Positions 60,139 through 64,000 of a stretch of DNA of 64,000 bases are shown here, piece after piece. Below the pieces are notes generated by a model. It was not told where the DNA came from, ran no database searches, and saw nothing but the letters and a program-made list of their open reading frames with translations. The number at the start of each line of letters is the position of its first letter. Position 1 is the first letter of the stretch. The position numbers and the translations under genes are program-made. Origin of the DNA: Elysia chlorotica. Its lineage: Eukaryota; Mollusca; Gastropoda; Plakobranchidae. The stretch lies in contig RQTK01000100.1 in NCBI GenBank assembly GCA_003991915.1, forward strand, positions 401,768 through 465,767, read 5' to 3'.

Positions 60139-60802
60139 AGAGAACGTTTATCAATCGAAAACTTTTAAGGTATTACATGTATATAAAAATTTAAACATTT
60201 TTTTTTATAACTATTTGAGTATTGCGAATATTATTTAAGTACCCATAGTCAATTGCGTTTCTATTAAAAATATGTCCACTTGCTCCCTGACGAAGTTGAG
60301 TATAACTCAGCCGGAGTCAATTATTGCGGCACCGTTTCTTCATAGTGTCTATACCGAGCCGTCATGTTGGAACATTAAGTGCCGTCTTCCTGACTGATGG
60401 AGATGACTTTGCTCTCTTGCACTCGACAAGATTGGACATTCGCATGTTCCTTTCACTGAATGTTATTTCTCTGCTTTTAATTTTCCCTCGACTATGAATA
60501 CCAATTCTTCTTAATTCGGTATTTAAGTGGTGCCTTTGTTCTCTTATAATGGTTTTACTCTGGGCTTTACAGTTGAGGTTAAAATATTCAATTGGCTTCT
60601 TATTGGTTTGTGGCTCGCTTGAAAAGTTTTTGGTTGGAACCACCCTAGTCCTTTATGATTCAAAACGGTAAGAATGTGGATATCCTGGTTTTCCAGTTTA
60701 TAAAGTTTGGACGTTCACGTCACTTTGGATTACCACAGATTTGAAAGTATAAGTTAATTTTATTTGCTGATAGTCTTATTTGTTTCTTTATATTTTATCA
60801 AA

Positions 60803-61362
60803 ACTCCTTCACTCTAAAAGTGTTTTAAAAATACCACTCTTCTTGAAATCCCCAAATCAATCATTAAGGAGTGACATGTTTTCATCCTTTCTAGTATCAC
60901 GCTGCACTTTTGTTGAGCTTATTAATTTGCATGTTCTTTTACGAACAAATTTAGGCACACTTTCTATATTCGGAATATTGTGTATTAAATCGTTTATCTT
61001 TCATAAATGTTCAAAAATACTACCACGTAGTTCACATTCCTTGAATATTGGTACCTTCGAAGATTTTTGATTTAATGGGCATGACGGTTTTAAATTTCTC
61101 TAATGTGGATCTTTAAGTTCCTCATTTTATCTTATACACATCTATAAACAGCTTTATAATCAATGATCCCTATTTATCTTAAGATCTACTCTTATTTTTT
61201 AAGAAGAAAAACGAACAGTGGCACTCGTTATTTTGTGAACTTTTCTTTCAGATAACGAACCTTAATGAGACACCATTACATCCATTATTTTATCCTGTGT
61301 CATCTAGACAAGTTTATTGAAGGTTTTCGAATGATCTTTTTTCTCTTTCTAGGAGTAGCGAT
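60803..61362 (+). mobile_element. interspersed repeat of unknown class, copy 2
   Basis: Matches 33267-33818 along its length in the same orientation, including the opening 'actccttcactctaaaa' and the shared block 'ttaggcacactttctatatt'. Ends at a (CT)n array as copy 1 does. See copy 1. Confidence 0.8.
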
Positions 61363-61402
<40 letters not shown>

Positions 61403-61420
61403 TCTCTCTCTCCCCCCCCC
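61363..61420. repeat. (CT)n followed by C9
   Basis: CT units pass into nine C, the counterpart on this strand of the (GA)n-G arrangement. Confidence 0.96.
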
Positions 61421-61429
61421 TCAAACCAA

Positions 61430-61980
61430 GTCGGTAAATCGCCTGTTAACTCGGAATATTACATTATTTTCCAATAATTGCAGAGTTTGATAGGACGAGA
61501 ACAATAAAGAACGTTCCTTCCCTAGGAACTGTATCTGGGAGTATCGTCCATCTATTCCGTGAGAGCAACACGTAAATAACGCATCCTAGCCTCTGGCAGG
61601 GCAGGGCCATAATTATTGTTATGATTCAGTGGATAACTGGGTGAGGTTCTGAGGTTTATTCTCTTACATCTCCCCGTTCCCAACTTCGGTCTTCGCAACT
61701 TCGGATCATGTTCAGTGCATTGTAGCCGTTTTTTCATTTCCTTGGCGCCTGGAATCTCCCATCTCTACCATCATCGCTCTGATGGAAAAGTACCTCTAGC
61801 GAGGTGGTGGGCAGAGTGTGAGTGTGAGAGAGTTTACAGCTTCATAATTAGCCTTTCGCGGCATTTTAGATCTGGAACTCATTATGGAGGGTTCTTCTCA
61901 GCTTTGATCCTATTCTTGTCTCTTCCGGTTGTTGTGGTGTATAGTAAGTTCGTTCTGTTATAAGTTACTTCGCTCTCTCA
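61430..61980. other. mixed composition, nothing recognised
   Basis: Somewhat GC-richer than average around 61560-61830; no frame is supported. Confidence 0.45.
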
Positions 61981-61984
61981 ATCC

Positions 61985-62130
61985 TTTTCTCTCTCTCTCT
62001 ATCTGTCTATCTCGCCACCTCTCTCTCTATTTCTATCAATATATCTATGTATCTATTTATCTATCTATCTCTCAACCTGTCTCTTTATTATATCTCTCTG
62101 TCTCCCTCTCCCTCTACGTCTTTTTCCTTC
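61985..62130. repeat. CT/ATCT low-complexity tract
   Basis: Imperfect CT and ATCT units. Confidence 0.9.
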
Positions 62131-62139
62131 TCCTTGTCT

Positions 62140-63700
62140 TTTTCTGTCTTTCGCGCTATAGTGTACAAGCTCTGACAGTGATTGCCTCTTTTTTATTACT
62201 TTTGTTCTCGAAACTAACTGCTAACTCTATTGGGTAGTTACAATCCTCAATATAACCTTTCTATTGTGATTCGTTTTTCTAATTCGCCATTTAATTTATT
62301 TTCCATTTTCTTTTTTTTTTTCCAATCACCATTACAATTGCACACTCTCACTCGTCGTCAATTTATAAAGGTGACTCTTAAGCCTCGTCAATTGATTGAT
62401 TTTTCCTAGACAAAGTTGTTACAAAGAAAGTTTTGTAAAATAAAATGTCACATGTCTCTTCGGTGTGATAGTATGCTTTTTATGATGTCAGCTTGAACTA
62501 TATCATAAGAGGAACTCCCTTTGTCTAAATCTTTAGGTGACCCGTCAGACGTTGGTTCTAGAAAGGGGAAATGTGTAGTACGTGAGGAATCCCCGATAGA
62601 GTTACTGGTGGTGTGTAATGGATCTTTGTCACGACCTGCACCTACTTCATGCAGACATGGTGCGGCATTAAAAGGAATCGAGTTTTTATTTTATTTTATT
62701 TTTTATGCTAGTGAAGAACCAATATCTCTTTACAAGGAATTTATAAAGAGCGATAGTTTTATGTATAAAATATAAAAAAGGTCACAATGTTAATTCCTTT
62801 TGACAAGAAATTAATATTGGTTTTAAAGAGGCCAGTCTCTAAATATCAGTTAATGGTTATGACATACGGCTTTATGGTAATGTTGTGGATTGGTTGCATT
62901 GTCTGTTGGAAATCACGATATCAATGGAAAAACTTGAATTTTTGCCGCACAGACTGGGCAGAATGTGACTAGGAAACTTCTAAAGCAGTGACACGATGTT
63001 TATTAATTTTTTAATGACATTGCAAATACCGTGTTGATTGTAGGGTCACTTAGTATACAAAAAATCTGTTGGACACTAATATATCATTGACAATGGATGG
63101 TCATCATACCGTACAGTGCCTTTTTTTAAACCTATTTCTGCCTTTCAAAGCCCCACTGTTTGCTTATTGATCGAATGCCCTATTATGCTTCTGGATCTTT
63201 GCTAACAATCTTTCTCAGAAAATATATGTATATCTCAGAAGCATTGTCCTGTTAAGCCTTAACAAGGTCCACTTTGATCTCCGTGTTTCGAGCAAATTAA
63301 CTTTTAATTGCACGACTTCAACATTCTACCGCAACAAGTCCTTATAATTCCCATCTATCAATTTGACAATTTTATAGTATTTCTTCCTTATTTGTATACT
63401 GGGTAACAAGTTACAAGCAAAGCTGTTGTTTGACATTTACTTGGACTCCCACGGGGCCACTTAGTCTCGGAATGTGATACACTCGAACTACAGCGAATCT
63501 GTTTTGATACGGCACCGAGTGTGACATTTGCTGAACATCATGCTGAGGTCATCTATTATTTATCGCAAAGGAGGAAGTTACTGAGAACAGCAATGATAAC
63601 TTATATTGATTTCTTTCTTTATCTATTGATATATTTTTCTTTGTATTTAAACCATTCTTGTTAATCTTATAGTATTAAAATTAATGATAAAGATATTGCC
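62140..63700. other. AT-rich stretch, nothing recognised
   Basis: No supported feature. Confidence 0.5.
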
Positions 63701-63714
63701 AATTGTTTATTTGT

Positions 63715-63777
63715 TGTTTTTCTTCTTTTTGTCTTTCTTTTTTTTCTTCTTTTTTTTCTTCTTCCTCTTCTTCTTTA
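63715..63777. repeat. T/TTC pyrimidine tract
   Basis: Imperfect TTC and poly(T) units. Confidence 0.9.
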
Positions 63778-63976
63778 TAAACATTACAAGCAATCCAATT
63801 ATATATTTTTTTCGGCTCAGATTTGTGGTCAGGTATGGATGTATGCAATAATTGGCCATGTATCATATCATGCAATTTGTTTTTAATGTTATTTGATAAC
63901 TAGGCTGTGCGACATGCTTATAAGTTACATGAGCTACCATGAAAAAAAAATATTGTTTAGCTTTTTAAGATGAAAA

Positions 63977-63995
63977 GGGGGGGGGGGGGGGGGGG
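63977..63995. repeat. G19 homopolymer at window edge
   Basis: Nineteen consecutive G. Confidence 0.95.
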
Positions 63996-64000
63996 ACTGC

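Overview
The window looks like non-coding, repeat-rich DNA from a metazoan nuclear genome, most likely a mollusc and probably a gastropod. It is AT-rich by eye. It is full of long di-, tri- and tetranucleotide microsatellites, and it has no long open reading frame that is not low-complexity. It contains decayed non-LTR retrotransposons and copies of a tRNA-type SINE whose 3' module reads like 'gttggacgttaaa-caccaactca', a tail I associate with molluscan SINEs from memory, without a search. Two runs of N (10 and 84 bases) show it is a draft assembly. No bacterial or organellar gene organisation, rRNA, canonical tRNA or CRISPR array was seen.

Coding content is at most a scatter of short exons in long introns. 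The best candidate is at 51.0-52.4 kb on the + strand: a CpG-rich island, two possible 5' exon donors, then an ATG in an ideal context (CACCATGG) followed by 24 codons and a consensus donor. That fits the 5' end of a gene running rightwards. Several short open segments on the - strand are bounded by good splice sites (13.9, 29.3, 30.0, 31.3, 37.4, 39.4, 59.3 and 60.1 kb). The 29.3 and 13.9 kb ones are phase-compatible. On the + strand, 10.6 kb looks like a possible terminal exon. No product is recognised for any of these, and chance explains some of them.

Mobile DNA: an RTE-like reverse transcriptase remnant lies on the - strand at 44.4-45.4 kb, with an almost identical 69-bp shard of it at 42.2 kb. 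The 3' end of another LINE lies on + at 22.6-23.0 kb, with a possible third tail at 6.9 kb. SINE tails or bodies occur at 12.5, 20.5 and 41.3 kb, and tRNA-like heads at 12.4, 24.9 and 49.5 kb. An unclassified interspersed repeat of about 0.55 kb occurs at 33.3 and again at 60.8 kb.

The most striking structural theme is local tandem duplication at every scale: 29 bp (50.5 kb), 39 bp (47.5 kb), 41 bp x 4 (21.5 kb), 55 bp (49.9 kb), 65-71 bp (39.1 kb), 73 bp exact (41.8 kb), 77 bp (22.7 kb), about 100 bp (42.3 kb), 155 bp (47.2 kb), about 750-790 bp (56.2-57.7 kb) and 735/1016 bp (3.8-5.55 kb). The last is the most interesting. Each copy carries a possible bidirectional start region: a YY1-type 'CAAGATGGC' start on the minus strand and an 'AATAATGGG' start on the plus strand.

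Regions without a feature entry of their own are ordinary AT-rich intronic or intergenic sequence in which I could see nothing specific.
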